The position numbers and the translations under genes are program-made. Below are positions 8,072 through 16,908 of a stretch of DNA of 53,863 nucleotides, in pieces (position 1 is the first letter of the stretch; every line of letters starts with the position of its first letter). The DNA comes from an uncultured Gammaproteobacteria bacterium (GTDB lineage Bacteria > Pseudomonadota > Gammaproteobacteria > GCA-001735895). Below the pieces are notes generated by a model. That model did not search any database. It was given only the letters and a program-made list of their open reading frames with translations, and had not been told where the DNA came from. Location: contig CAJXUC010000020.1 in the NCBI GenBank assembly GCA_913061315.1, positions 1 to 53,863 on the forward strand, written 5' to 3'.

Positions 8072-9503
8072 CTATGCTGCGTGTTAAATTAGGATTGTTT
8101 GCTCTTTGGGAAAGAAAGGTGAGGGCCATTCCAGTCATCAATAAATTTGACTTAAAGGTTTTGTACAGTCCCTCGTCAAGGCTATTATTACTATCGTAAA
8201 AAAATATACCAATAAGGTCTTCACCAGCAAATAGTGACATGAGGAAGAAATCCTGACTTTTACAACTCACTTTAAAGTTAACTGGTAAAAGAGGCTCATA
8301 TTGTTTGAAGTTTTCAGGTTTTACCCACAGTGACTGAGGTTTTACAATAAGCTTTTTAAGTAACCCATCATTGGTCAGTTTAATTTGAAGTTTCAGTAGA
8401 GGCGATTCACTGCTAAGGCCTTGGCTCATTTCAGTTGATAAGGCGTTGCCGTCATTAGATAAGAGCATGAAAACGATTCGACAAAGTCGCTGTTCTTCAG
8501 CAAGTTCTTTGATTAGGAGTTTGATGATTGCCGTTGGGTTTGTAGCGGGCAATTCCATCAGTAATTTTACCTTTTCAGCAAAAGATAAATTGGCCAATAT
8601 GGGTTGCTTTTTTTTAACTTCTATTTTTTGCTTGACGACAGATGGCAAAAGAATGGCTTTAGCTATAGCCGGGAAAACATCATGAATAGGAAAATTAACG
8701 GCGGCTTCAAGCGCGGCTGAAAAAACTTTTTTACGTAAGTTTGCGACGGGATAATCGAAATACTCAGCCCCGCAGTTTAATGATTGCATTAAAGCATCAT
8801 GGTCCCAGCCCGCTTCTGCTTGCTGCGTTATTTCAGCCGCTATCTGAATAGTGCGAGCCGTTCGGTAGTTGCTTTTAGATAGTTGTTGTGACTCGCATGC
8901 TAAGTTGGGAAAATGTAATTCATGGCTTAGTAGTAGACCTAACTCTGCAAAGTTGAAACCAAATATAGACTCTACCTGCTCCCAAGTGACTTTGTTGAGC
9001 AACGAGGCTTGCTGGTACTTTTGATATCGTTGAAAATCGAATAAACAGGTATAGATTTCAGCCACATTGTACAGCAGCGCAGCGGCTTGTGTTTCGGCTG
9101 TATAGTCCATACCCTGCAGTCTGATAAGGACTGAGGACTGGCGCATTAGGTGAAAATTTCTGCTGACTAATTGTTGATAGGCTTGGTGTATATCACTGTT
9201 TACTTCTGACCTTTCAAAAGAGTCGAATGCTTCAATAAATTGAGTGACTGCAGGAATACCCATTAAACCTAATAGGCCATGAATTGAATTGATGTAGGGC
9301 CGTTTGATATCATTTCGTTTAGCATTCATCTTTTCGAACAGCGTAATACTCATGCCTGGATCCAGTGAAATAACATCCGCAAGATCAGATAGAGAGGCTG
9401 TACTTCTTTTTAATGTACTGAGCGCTTTTTGACGAAGTATATCAATTGCTGGTAACGGTCTTTTATGACTCGACAACCAATCCTTGGCCATACTATCCGA
9501 CAT
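8064..9503 (-). CDS. HDOD-domain protein in the stator operon
   Basis: The 479-residue product has an HDOD domain (HD-related, non-catalytic signalling output domain) at about residues 15-230; the characteristic LADVISLDPGMSITLFEKMN and the SIHGLLGLMGI stretch are visible. The catalytic HD dyad is absent, as is normal in this family. The C-terminal half (about 300-470) has no motif I recognise and may be a degenerate GAF-like sensor. It has no membrane segment. It overlaps the small upstream ORF by 11 bp and follows pomAB, so it is probably co-transcribed with the flagellar stator. A role in motility control is inference from position. Its stop overlaps the end of the converging LysR gene by 8 bp. 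Confidence 0.85.
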   Translation of the reverse strand: MSDSMAKDWLSSHKRPLPAIDILRQKALSTLKRSTASLSDLADVISLDPGMSITLFEKMNAKRNDIKRPYINSIHGLLGLMGIPAVTQFIEAFDSFERSEVNSDIHQAYQQLVSRNFHLMRQSSVLIRLQGMDYTAETQAAALLYNVAEIYTCLFDFQRYQKYQQASLLNKVTWEQVESIFGFNFAELGLLLSHELHFPNLACESQQLSKSNYRTARTIQIAAEITQQAEAGWDHDALMQSLNCGAEYFDYPVANLRKKVFSAALEAAVNFPIHDVFPAIAKAILLPSVVKQKIEVKKKQPILANLSFAEKVKLLMELPATNPTAIIKLLIKELAEEQRLCRIVFMLLSNDGNALSTEMSQGLSSESPLLKLQIKLTNDGLLKKLIVKPQSLWVKPENFKQYEPLLPVNFKVSCKSQDFFLMSLFAGEDLIGIFFYDSNNSLDEGLYKTFKSNLLMTGMALTFLSQRANNPNLTRSIVN

Positions 9504-9711
9504 GAGAATTTAGCATTAGGAGCTTCTCGCTTGTGGTTAATCGGGTAACAACAATATATTTCAATTGTTGTTCGGATTGATAAGTGGATATCGTAAATCG
9601 TTCTTTCATTCCAAAAGTTGTTGATTTGATCCTATAATTTTTTGGGGTCGTTGATGAAGACAGTAAGGCTGTATCTTCGATACGGAAATAATGTTGACGG
9701 TCATTAGTCAT
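9493..9711 (-). CDS. Small ORF between pomB and the HDOD gene; possible PilZ-like start
   Basis: The 72-residue product starts 2 bp after the pomB stop and ends overlapping the HDOD start by 11 bp, a packing typical of a translated operon member. The opening DRQHYFRIEDTALL resembles the entry of PilZ c-di-GMP-binding domains (ERRxxFRID), but the arginine spacing (R5, R10) does not match RxxxR and the rest of a PilZ barrel, including D/NxSxxG, is absent. It may be a truncated PilZ protein or an unrelated small protein. No membrane segment is present. Confidence 0.55.
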   Translation of the reverse strand: MTNDRQHYFRIEDTALLSSSTTPKNYRIKSTTFGMKERFTISTYQSEQQLKYIVVTRLTTSEKLLMLNSHVG

Positions 9712-9713
9712 GT

Positions 9714-10637
9714 TTAAGTCTCATTATTCAAAGCATTGTTATTGATAAAATCAACATTGTCAGCGGGTACCTCTAGATCAATCGCCAAATGATCACCATG
9801 CAGCACGCTAATTTCAACTCGTCGGTTTTGTGAGCGATTTTTCCAGCTATCATTTGGAACGATGGGCTCGTTGTCTGCTAAGGCCCGAATTTCCAGTCGC
9901 TCTGGGTCAATGCCACCTCGCTGTATAAAATAATGAACGACGCTGGCGGCTCGGCTGGCTGACAACTCCCAATTAGATCGAAACTGTTTGGTTTCGATGG
10001 GAATATCATCAGTATGTCCTGAGATAATGAACAATCCATTACGTTGTTTTAAAACATCAGCAATGAGTTGGAGGATAGGAAAAAAACTTTCTTTCAATTT
10101 AGCCCGTCCAGAACTGAAAGAACCTTTTTCACGAATTCTGATCAGCACCCGATCGGCAAAGGCTTCTACGTCTAATAAACCATCACTTATAGCGTCTGCC
10201 AATTCCTCTTGCAATTTCTTGGCTTCTTCTTGGGCTGCTTTTTCGGCTTTTGCTCTAGCAATGGCTTCAGCATTAGTGTCACCAAGGGACAGATCATTTT
10301 TGGAGCTAGTATCAGAAAAGTCGAGATTAGTTTTAGAGTCGTCAGTAGTTTTTTCACGCATTATTTCTAGTGGTGTTACTTCAACTGGTTTGCCTGGACT
10401 ATAGTTTTTAGCGATGACGTTAGTTCCTTTGGGTATTTCGATGGCCTTAATATCGCGTTGAACGCCAAAGGCAGTTTTCATAGCACCAGCCACTTGACGG
10501 AATTTAAGAGCATCCATTTCAGCAAAAGATAGCAGCAAAACAAAAAAACACATGAGAAGTGTCATTAAGTCTGCAAAGGTCGCAAGCCAGGGAGGTAAGC
10601 TGTCTTCACAGGGGGGACATTCGCATTCTTCATTCAT
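9714..10637 (-). CDS. pomB: Flagellar stator protein PomB (MotB family)
   Basis: The 307-residue protein is the peptidoglycan-anchored half of the flagellar stator. It has a short N-terminus with C5/C7/C10, a single membrane helix starting WLATFADLMTLLMCFFVLLL with the ion-binding Asp at D23, and a C-terminal OmpA-like domain (about 180-290; SGHTDDIP and NWELSASRAASV). The helix and following FAEMDALKFRQVAGAMKTAF resemble sodium-type Vibrio PomB more than proton-type MotB, so Na+ is the likelier coupling ion. It lies 53 bp after pomA in the same operon. An Ala/Glu-rich stretch around residues 125-155 is probably helical linker. Confidence 0.94.
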   Translation of the reverse strand: MNEECECPPCEDSLPPWLATFADLMTLLMCFFVLLLSFAEMDALKFRQVAGAMKTAFGVQRDIKAIEIPKGTNVIAKNYSPGKPVEVTPLEIMREKTTDDSKTNLDFSDTSSKNDLSLGDTNAEAIARAKAEKAAQEEAKKLQEELADAISDGLLDVEAFADRVLIRIREKGSFSSGRAKLKESFFPILQLIADVLKQRNGLFIISGHTDDIPIETKQFRSNWELSASRAASVVHYFIQRGGIDPERLEIRALADNEPIVPNDSWKNRSQNRRVEISVLHGDHLAIDLEVPADNVDFINNNALNNET

Positions 10638-10690
10638 TGCAAGCTTGCCACCTTAAAAATATTAAGACTAAAACTGCTGGTGATAGCGTT

Positions 10691-11446
10691 TTAATCATCC
10701 TCTACTCGTTTACTTTCGGGTAAGTAAGCATCCAATAATTGTTTTAATATGCGGGGGTTGGTACCGTCTTGAATACCCTTGATTGCCTCGAGAATTAAAT
10801 CTCGATTACGTTTTTCATAGCCCCGAATTAAAATTAATTTTTCTGCTAGGGGCTGAGCAAAAGCGTTGGCGATGATGGCACCATAGAGTGTGGTTAATAA
10901 TGCAATGGCCATTGCAGGTCCAATTGAAGCAGGATCAGACATGTTCGCAAGCATCTGCACCAAGCCAATCAGCGTGCCAATCATGCCCATCGCGGGAGCA
11001 TAAACGGCCATCGCTTTAAACATATCTGAACCCACTGTATGTCGTTCTATCGACAGGTTAATGTCTTTTGTTAATAAGTTACTGACGATTTCTGGTGCAT
11101 GACCATCAATACATAAACCTATACCTTTTTCCAAAAAACGATTGGTGATCTCCCTGCCTTCGAGTGAAAGAATTCCCTCTTTGCGCGCTACATTGGCCAT
11201 TTCTACAGACTCATCGATTAAGGTTTGAGTCGAATCAAGCTTATAAAAAAAGCCTTTTAAGCCAATTTTAAATGATCCCAGAAAGTCGTTTAACGTGATT
11301 CGCATTAAAGTGACAGCAAAGGTACCACCGATGACCACCAGAATTGATGGAACACTTACAAATATCATGAAGGGTCCACCCATCGTGATGGCACCCCCGA
11401 TTACTCCAAACCCTAAAATAAAACCAATAATTGAAGCGATATCCAC
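10691..11446 (-). CDS. pomA: Flagellar stator protein PomA (MotA family)
   Basis: The 251-residue protein has the MotA/PomA layout of four membrane helices with a long cytoplasmic loop between helices 2 and 3. The block APAMGMIGTLIGLVQMLANM and the following PAMAIALLTTLYGAIIAN form helices 3 and 4, and the loop carries the conserved charged residues (RKEGILSLE, ERHTVGSDMF). Similarity to Vibrio PomA runs through the whole protein, supporting a sodium-driven stator. A sigma-28-type promoter lies just upstream, and pomB, a small ORF and an HDOD gene follow on the same strand. Confidence 0.95.
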   Translation of the reverse strand: MDIASIIGFILGFGVIGGAITMGGPFMIFVSVPSILVVIGGTFAVTLMRITLNDFLGSFKIGLKGFFYKLDSTQTLIDESVEMANVARKEGILSLEGREITNRFLEKGIGLCIDGHAPEIVSNLLTKDINLSIERHTVGSDMFKAMAVYAPAMGMIGTLIGLVQMLANMSDPASIGPAMAIALLTTLYGAIIANAFAQPLAEKLILIRGYEKRNRDLILEAIKGIQDGTNPRILKQLLDAYLPESKRVEDD

Positions 11447-11471
11447 TCAGTTTCTCCTGCCTGTTAGTGTG

Positions 11472-11498
11472 TTATCGGAAGAACTTTAGTTTAGTTTA
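11472..11498 (-). promoter_or_regulatory. Sigma-28 (FliA)-type promoter of pomA
   Basis: Read on the minus strand, TAAA (11498-11495), exactly 15 bases, then TCCGATAA (11479-11472) match the flagellar sigma-28 consensus TAAA-N15-GCCGATAA at 11 of 12 positions. The start of transcription would be near 11465, about 20 bases before the pomA ATG. A good ribosome site (GCAGGAGAAAC) follows. The TAAA lies within a short CTAAA tandem run, so the -35 register is partly ambiguous. Confidence 0.7.
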
Positions 11499-11555
11499 GT
11501 TTTGAAATTCTGCTGAAAATTTTGAGGTTAACGGAGCTGAAAGGGATCTGACTGA

Positions 11556-12068
11556 TTAGCAACGCAGCTGGTAAGTTGATTGGTTTAGCTGGTTGATTAG
11601 CTTGTGCTTTTGTAGCCATGTACGTGACTCTTCTGAGTCTTGCTCAAACCAGTTTTGAGTGTTGCCGAGGCGAAAGCTATAACCCCAGGCGTCCATGTCT
11701 GTCATCATGCGCTGACGGCCCAGCGAAGGTAAATCATCAGCAAGTAATATTTGTAAATAGCATACAGCGTTCTCTTCTTGTTGAAAGTTACCTGCGTTGG
11801 TATTGAGTTGCTTTCGTCTAATGGCATCCATGCAGATAAAATGACAGGCTTCATGTAAGGCTGAGTGAACGGGTGTATCTTGTCTTAAGAAAATTTGATT
11901 ACCTATGAGTCCTGCTTCCTCATTACCCCAAAAGCTTCCTGGAATATCCTTGTTAGTTGCCGTAATTTGAACTTTGAGTTGGAAGCGTGCTAATAGATTA
12001 ACGAGTTGGGATGGATCAATATCGTAGAAGCGAAGTACTGTTTTTTCGAGTGCGTTAGTTTTGCCCAT
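11556..12068 (-). CDS. HEACH-motif zincin-like protein of unknown function
   Basis: The 170-residue soluble protein carries H72-E73-A74-C75-H76, a minimal zinc-protease HExxH motif, and a possible third ligand at E98 or E99 (in QQEENAVCYLQ), the spacing of gluzincins. The surrounding HSALHEACHFICMD is a predicted helix. I recall such small proteins as conserved hypotheticals in Gammaproteobacteria; no substrate is known. It lies 7 bp after the TetR gene in an apparent mazG-tetR operon. It may be an active peptidase or a zinc-binding relic; neither signal peptide nor membrane helix is visible. Confidence 0.75.
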   Translation of the reverse strand: MGKTNALEKTVLRFYDIDPSQLVNLLARFQLKVQITATNKDIPGSFWGNEEAGLIGNQIFLRQDTPVHSALHEACHFICMDAIRRKQLNTNAGNFQQEENAVCYLQILLADDLPSLGRQRMMTDMDAWGYSFRLGNTQNWFEQDSEESRTWLQKHKLINQLNQSTYQLRC

Positions 12069-12075
12069 GAATAGC

Positions 12076-12660
12076 TTATGATTGATTATTTAACATCTTG
12101 GCAATGGTTTGTTGCAATCTCCACCATTCTTCTTTCATGTGTTGTGGTGGTGACTTTCGAGTTCGGATTACCAGATAGTTGATAGCGGCACCAAACACAC
12201 CCAGAATACCACCAATATCAAAATCAGGTTGTGAATAGTGTGTTCGAATCTTTTTAATGAGCGCCATGCCTCGTTCTGCTCGGGTGCGACCGAGTGCAAT
12301 AGTGAGATTATTTTGCTCTGACATTTCCCAAGCCATAATCTCAAGCGTTAATGGCATTGCCTGTAACGACGCGGCATGTCGCATTAATAACGTTTGCAAA
12401 TATTCCTGTAAGGGAAGGTTTGGAAAAGTTTCGGCCGTTTCACTCATGACTTCATCCACTTGCCACCAAAGTTGGATCGTTTCAGAAAAAGCGAGCAGCA
12501 ATCCATCAAAGCCACCAAAGTAACGATAAATAAGTACCTTGTCACAACCGGCTCTGCGGGCTATAGCGTTGACACCAACGGCTGGATAGCCTTGTTCTAA
12601 CAATAAACTTTCGACGGCTTTGAGAATTTTTTGTTCGGTCTGTAATCGGCTTCGCTTCAT
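12076..12660 (-). CDS. TetR-family transcriptional regulator
   Basis: The 194-residue product opens with the TetR DNA-binding domain: a helix-turn-helix at about residues 25-50 (VGVNAIARRAGCDKVLIYRY). The C-terminal ligand-binding domain is all-helical and has no recognised specificity. It sits 10 bp after mazG and 7 bp before the HEACH gene on the same strand, so its obvious targets are this operon; that is inference. Confidence 0.9.
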   Translation of the reverse strand: MKRSRLQTEQKILKAVESLLLEQGYPAVGVNAIARRAGCDKVLIYRYFGGFDGLLLAFSETIQLWWQVDEVMSETAETFPNLPLQEYLQTLLMRHAASLQAMPLTLEIMAWEMSEQNNLTIALGRTRAERGMALIKKIRTHYSQPDFDIGGILGVFGAAINYLVIRTRKSPPQHMKEEWWRLQQTIAKMLNNQS

Positions 12661-12670
12661 TGGACTGATT

Positions 12671-13459
12671 CTATCCCACGACAGATTTTGATTGCTGCCA
12701 AAACGCTTCCATTTGGTCTAACACCTGTTGACTCATGTTAATATTGGAAGATTGCATCTGTTGTTTTACATAAGCAAAGCGGCGAATGAATTTTTGATTG
12801 GTGTGACGTAAAGACATCTCAGCTTCGATTTTTAGGTGCCGAGCAATGTTGAGGCAAACAAATAAAACATCGCCTAATTCATCACTTACCTGCGTTAGAT
12901 CGCCACCCTCTATTGCTTGTTTTAACTCCGCGACTTCTTCGTCAAGTTTATCAAGAACGAAGCTTAGTTCAGGCCAGTCAAAACCATATTCAGCTGCTTC
13001 ATATTGCAAGCTAACCGCTCTTTTGATGGCTGATTGTGAGGTAGAATTTTGTCCAAAGTTGGTCGAAGTCACGCCTGATAATGTCTTTTCTTTTGACTTT
13101 AAGTCCTGCCATTGCTGTTTGAGAGTTTCCTCGTCCGTGTCCGTCTGATGGTTCAGATCAAAGACATGGGGATGCCTACGTGTCATTTTAGTGACAATGT
13201 CCTCAACCACCTGATCAAAGTCAAAAAAACCCCGTTCTTGTGCGATTCGGCTATGGAATACAATATGAAATAGTAGGTCACCCAACTCTTCTTTTAAATT
13301 GTCCATGTCTTCACGCTCGATAGCATCGAGTACTTCATGAGTTTCTTCTAGTGTATAAGCTGCAATTGAGGCACTGGTTTGCTTCAGGTCCCAGGGGCAG
13401 CCAGTATTGGGAGTGCGTAACCTTTCCATCAAGGTCAGTAATTTTTGGATGCTATTCAT
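12671..13459 (-). CDS. mazG: Nucleoside triphosphate pyrophosphohydrolase MazG
   Basis: The 262-residue protein has two tandem MazG domains (about 8-120 and 160-260), as in E. coli MazG. It hydrolyses NTPs and dNTPs to the monophosphate and pyrophosphate. The metal-binding pattern is visible in both halves: EETHEVLDAIE and EELGDLLFHIVFH in the first, EEVAELKQAIE and DELGDVLFVCLN in the second. The N-terminal PNTGCPWDLKQT is the family opener. It heads a leftward group with a TetR regulator and the HEACH protein, divergent from amgK. Confidence 0.95.
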   Translation of the reverse strand: MNSIQKLLTLMERLRTPNTGCPWDLKQTSASIAAYTLEETHEVLDAIEREDMDNLKEELGDLLFHIVFHSRIAQERGFFDFDQVVEDIVTKMTRRHPHVFDLNHQTDTDEETLKQQWQDLKSKEKTLSGVTSTNFGQNSTSQSAIKRAVSLQYEAAEYGFDWPELSFVLDKLDEEVAELKQAIEGGDLTQVSDELGDVLFVCLNIARHLKIEAEMSLRHTNQKFIRRFAYVKQQMQSSNINMSQQVLDQMEAFWQQSKSVVG

Positions 13460-13591
13460 GGATTGCTCAGTTTTTAAAGAAATGAAAAAAATTGCCTAAA
13501 CATAAAATAATAGTTTGCCTCATGGCAAGTTAAAACTGGATAATAGCCACAATTATTCCGTTAGTTCCAATAATAACCGCCTAAAGTTAAT

Positions 13592-14584
13592 ATGAGCGAT
13601 AGACTTCAATCAATGGTCCAGTGGCTGAACGGCCTTGGTTACCATAATTATACGCTAAGTTCTGCATCTGAAGATGCCAGTTTTAGGTCGTATCAGCGCC
13701 TTCAGCATGGACAGAATTCCTGGGTAGTGATGGATGCACCACCAGAAAAAGAACCATGCGATCGATTTATTGAAATTGCTGCGAAGTTACGTCAGGCCGG
13801 ATTGTCAGCGCCCGAGGTTATTCATCAAAATCTTGAGTTAGGTTTTCTACTATTGACAGATCTAGGTGAGACACCTTATCTATCCGCACTTAATGCCGAT
13901 AGTAAAGAATCCCTCTATGGGGATGCACAAGATGCATTGTTGCAAATGCAGGTTAATGTTCCGAGTCAGAGTTTACCCACATACAGTCGCGAGCTATTAA
14001 ATCAGGAAATGGATCTATTTCATGATTGGTTTCTAGGAGAACTGTTTGGTATTCAATTGAATAAATTACAGCAAAGGTTATGGATTTCAATTAAGCAAAC
14101 CTTAATTCAAAACGCCCTCGAGCAACCGCAGTTATTTGTACATCGCGACTATCATTCGCGTAACTTAATGAGAATTGAGGGCAATAACCCAGGCATTATT
14201 GATTTTCAAGACGCTGTATGCGGTCCCATTACTTATGACCTAGTGTCAATGTTACGCGACTGCTATATTGACTGGCCTATCGCGGAGGTCGAGTCTTTGG
14301 CATTGGGTTATTATCAAGCGGCAAAAGCGGCGTCATTACTTGATGTCGAGCCACAGCAATTCTTAAAATGGTTTAACTTAATGGGTATTCAGCGTCATTT
14401 GAAAGCGGTCGGCATATTCTCCCGTTTGAAAATTCGTGATGGCAAAAGTGCGTATTTGAAGGACATCCCACGGACACTCTATTATTTATTTCAGGTTAGT
14501 GATTTGGAATCAAGCTTGGTGGGGTTGAATGATTTAATGGCAGAATTAAATTTATCTGAACGAACAAAGTCAATGACCGAATGA
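13592..14584 (+). CDS. amgK: N-acetylmuramate/N-acetylglucosamine 1-kinase AmgK
   Basis: The 330-residue protein has the aminoglycoside-phosphotransferase (APH) fold with the catalytic loop H184-R185-D186-Y-H-S-R-N191 and the metal-binding DFQD at 204-207. AmgK phosphorylates the anomeric carbon of MurNAc (and GlcNAc), the first cell-wall recycling step that bypasses de novo UDP-MurNAc synthesis. It overlaps murU by 4 bp (ATGA), so the two are translationally coupled, as in Pseudomonas. It diverges from mazG across a 132-bp gap. Confidence 0.93.
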   Translation: MSDRLQSMVQWLNGLGYHNYTLSSASEDASFRSYQRLQHGQNSWVVMDAPPEKEPCDRFIEIAAKLRQAGLSAPEVIHQNLELGFLLLTDLGETPYLSALNADSKESLYGDAQDALLQMQVNVPSQSLPTYSRELLNQEMDLFHDWFLGELFGIQLNKLQQRLWISIKQTLIQNALEQPQLFVHRDYHSRNLMRIEGNNPGIIDFQDAVCGPITYDLVSMLRDCYIDWPIAEVESLALGYYQAAKAASLLDVEPQQFLKWFNLMGIQRHLKAVGIFSRLKIRDGKSAYLKDIPRTLYYLFQVSDLESSLVGLNDLMAELNLSERTKSMTE

Positions 14585-15219
14585 ATGCAATGATTCTAGC
14601 CGCTGGACGCGGCGAGCGACTGCGTCCTCACACCGATAGCTGTCCCAAGCCATTACTGAATGTTAAAGGTAAGCCACTGATAAGCTATCATTTTGAAGCA
14701 TTAGCTCGGGCAGGAATTAAACAAGTTGTGGTTAATGTGAGTTGGCTAGGGGATAAAATTGAAGCGGCAATGGGTTCGGGTAGTCAGTTTGGGCTTGAAA
14801 TTATTTATAGCCGTGAAGCGGAGGCGCTTGAAACTGCTGGAGGCATTGTTCACGCATTGGCGCAATTGGATGACCAATTTATAGTCGTTAATGGTGATAT
14901 TTTCACTGACTATCCATTTGAAAAACTGCGGTCAAAGAAAGCTGTCGCTCATTTAGTGATGGTAAAAAACCCACCACATAATCTCAAGGGAGATTTTGCG
15001 TTGAACGATGGTTATGTCAATAATCGATCAGACGATCGCCATACTTTTGCGGGTATATCTTGCTTCCATAAATCATTTTTTGAAAATCTTTTACACGGTA
15101 AACAAGCATTAGCGCCTTTGTTAAGAAAAGCAATGGAAGACAACCAAGTAACTGGAGAGGTGTTCGAAGGTGAATGGACCGATGTCGGGACATTTGCAAG
15201 ATGGGAATCTATAGCTTAG
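14581..15219 (+). CDS. murU: MurNAc-1-phosphate uridylyltransferase MurU
   Basis: The 212-residue product is a nucleotidyltransferase with the signature AMILAAGRGERLRPHT (residues 3-18), PKPLL at 22-26, ETAGG at 84-88 and the metal-binding NGDIF at 104-108. It converts MurNAc-1-phosphate and UTP to UDP-MurNAc, completing the recycling shunt begun by AmgK. The short length, without a C-terminal hexapeptide domain, separates it from GlmU-type enzymes. The ATG start overlaps the amgK stop. Confidence 0.94.
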   Translation: MNAMILAAGRGERLRPHTDSCPKPLLNVKGKPLISYHFEALARAGIKQVVVNVSWLGDKIEAAMGSGSQFGLEIIYSREAEALETAGGIVHALAQLDDQFIVVNGDIFTDYPFEKLRSKKAVAHLVMVKNPPHNLKGDFALNDGYVNNRSDDRHTFAGISCFHKSFFENLLHGKQALAPLLRKAMEDNQVTGEVFEGEWTDVGTFARWESIA

Positions 15220-15276
15220 GTCCGATAGATCCCTAATCTCAATGACGTTTAGTTTGTTTTGTTACAACTAACTTTG

Positions 15277-16908
15277 CTAACTGACAACGCTAGTCTCCGT
15301 AGCATCACTCGTTCGTAAGCGGCTACGCAAATGGCCTGCAGACTCTAAAATTGGATAAGCAACAGATGTTAAATGGGAATTGATACGTTTTAAGTCGCGA
15401 ATAACATCGAGTTGCAATGCGCTCAAACGGGAATCGTAAGTAACGTCTTCCCTAAGTTTATTGAGGTGATTCACAACAGACTGCTTTTCTAGTTTGATAA
15501 ATTTATATTTTTTGGCCAGTAGCTGTCTGGCCATACTTATGTCACCTGAGGTGAAAACGCTTAATGACAGGTTAAAGCTCAGTAAAACTGGCTGGTATAG
15601 ATTATTAATATCTTCTCTGTCTTGTAATGACATTTTTGCACCTGGCCGCATTTTTTTACGCAACAGGCTGTCGATCATATCGACTGAAATAATGTCTCCA
15701 ATATGTTCTAGGTTAGTTGCAAAACTCATTATCTCGGTGCAACGCATGCTTTCTTTTTCACCGAGTGTCTCTCGACTGAGTCTGGTGAGGTAGAGCTTTA
15801 CCTCATCATAAAATTGGTTTGCAGTTTGGTCCATTGCACGGGTTTTTTTAGCTAAATCGATGTCATTTTTCTTCAACGCAATGAACGTATTCCTGAACAT
15901 ACGTTCAACGATTTCACCCATTCTTAGTACTTCACGTTCAGCATTGACCAGAGCCACTAATGGCGTAGCAAAAGCTGATTTATTGAGGTGCATCGGTTTC
16001 AGTTCATTCGTTTCAACTTCAAGCTCAGGCAACATTTTTTCTGTCAAGGTGGCCATTTGGTTAATCAATGGCAGGAATAAAATAGCCAGTGCAATATTGA
16101 AGAACATATGAAAATTTGCAATTTGGCGGGCTTCACTCATATCAAATTGAACGACCCAATTGGACAAAAAGCCAACCATTGGTAGCACAATAATAACGCC
16201 ACAAACTCTAAAGATTAAATTTCCTAATGGGGGTTGTCGAGCACTACTGCTGCCACCAAGCGTTGCAATAATGGGCGGGATAGCACTCCCAATATTGGCA
16301 CCTAGTACAAAAGCAAAAGCTACACTAGGGTCAAGTGCCCCCGTGCTTGCTAGAGTGATAATTAACAGTACGGTGGCGAGGCTCGAGTGCGCCATCCAGG
16401 CAATCAGTGCAGCAACAATTACAGCCAGAATTAAATCATTCCCTAATGAAGAGAAAATACTCTGCACAATAGCCGATTCTCGCATCGGAGTTGATGCCGC
16501 TAAAATTAACTTCAGTGCCAATAACATCATACCAATGCCAAGTAGCAATCGACCGATATCACGAGACCGCCCGCTGTCAAAGTAAGTGTACATGCCAACG
16601 CCAATTGCGATTAACATGGGTGACAGAACCGACAAGTCAAAAGTAAGTACTTGAGCGACCAAGGTTGTACCAACATCTGCGCCTAACAAAACGGCAAGTG
16701 CTGGGCCTGTATTAATGATGCCTTGACCACTAAATGAGGCTGTCAATAAGGCAGTGGCACTACTACTTTGCAATAAAACCGTCACACCAAGACCAGTGAA
16801 AAATGCTTTGAATCGGTTGGAAAGACTCGCGCCTAATGCGGTTCGAACTTCACTGCCCCAGGCATCGGTGATACCGATACGTACCATGCGTAAGCCCCAC
16901 AACAACAA
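15277..16908 (-). CDS. Na/phosphate symporter family protein with PhoU-like C-terminus
   Basis: The product has two repeats of the NptA/PF02690 fold, each with a substrate motif (QSSSATALL near residue 46; HSSLATVLL in the second), about eight to ten membrane helices, and a cytoplasmic helical PhoU-like domain from about residue 320. It probably moves phosphate with Na+. The given start is a TTG that falls inside the first membrane helix. The conserved family N-terminus is encoded upstream (ILINLVGGVSLLLWGLRMV), but no ATG, GTG or TTG precedes it in frame before a TAA at 16992. An AGGAG at 16966-16962 sits 5-8 bases before two ATC codons (16956 and 16953), so a rare start is likely. Confidence 0.9.
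   Translation of the reverse strand: MLLWGLRMVRIGITDAWGSEVRTALGASLSNRFKAFFTGLGVTVLLQSSSATALLTASFSGQGIINTGPALAVLLGADVGTTLVAQVLTFDLSVLSPMLIAIGVGMYTYFDSGRSRDIGRLLLGIGMMLLALKLILAASTPMRESAIVQSIFSSLGNDLILAVIVAALIAWMAHSSLATVLLIITLASTGALDPSVAFAFVLGANIGSAIPPIIATLGGSSSARQPPLGNLIFRVCGVIIVLPMVGFLSNWVVQFDMSEARQIANFHMFFNIALAILFLPLINQMATLTEKMLPELEVETNELKPMHLNKSAFATPLVALVNAEREVLRMGEIVERMFRNTFIALKKNDIDLAKKTRAMDQTANQFYDEVKLYLTRLSRETLGEKESMRCTEIMSFATNLEHIGDIISVDMIDSLLRKKMRPGAKMSLQDREDINNLYQPVLLSFNLSLSVFTSGDISMARQLLAKKYKFIKLEKQSVVNHLNKLREDVTYDSRLSALQLDVIRDLKRINSHLTSVAYPILESAGHLRSRLRTSDATETSVVS

Noticed and set aside
9988..10404. 138-codon plus-strand ORF
   Set aside because: Lies entirely opposite pomB with serine-rich, antisense-type composition.
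16160..16585. 141-codon plus-strand ORF
   Set aside because: Antisense shadow of the symporter gene.
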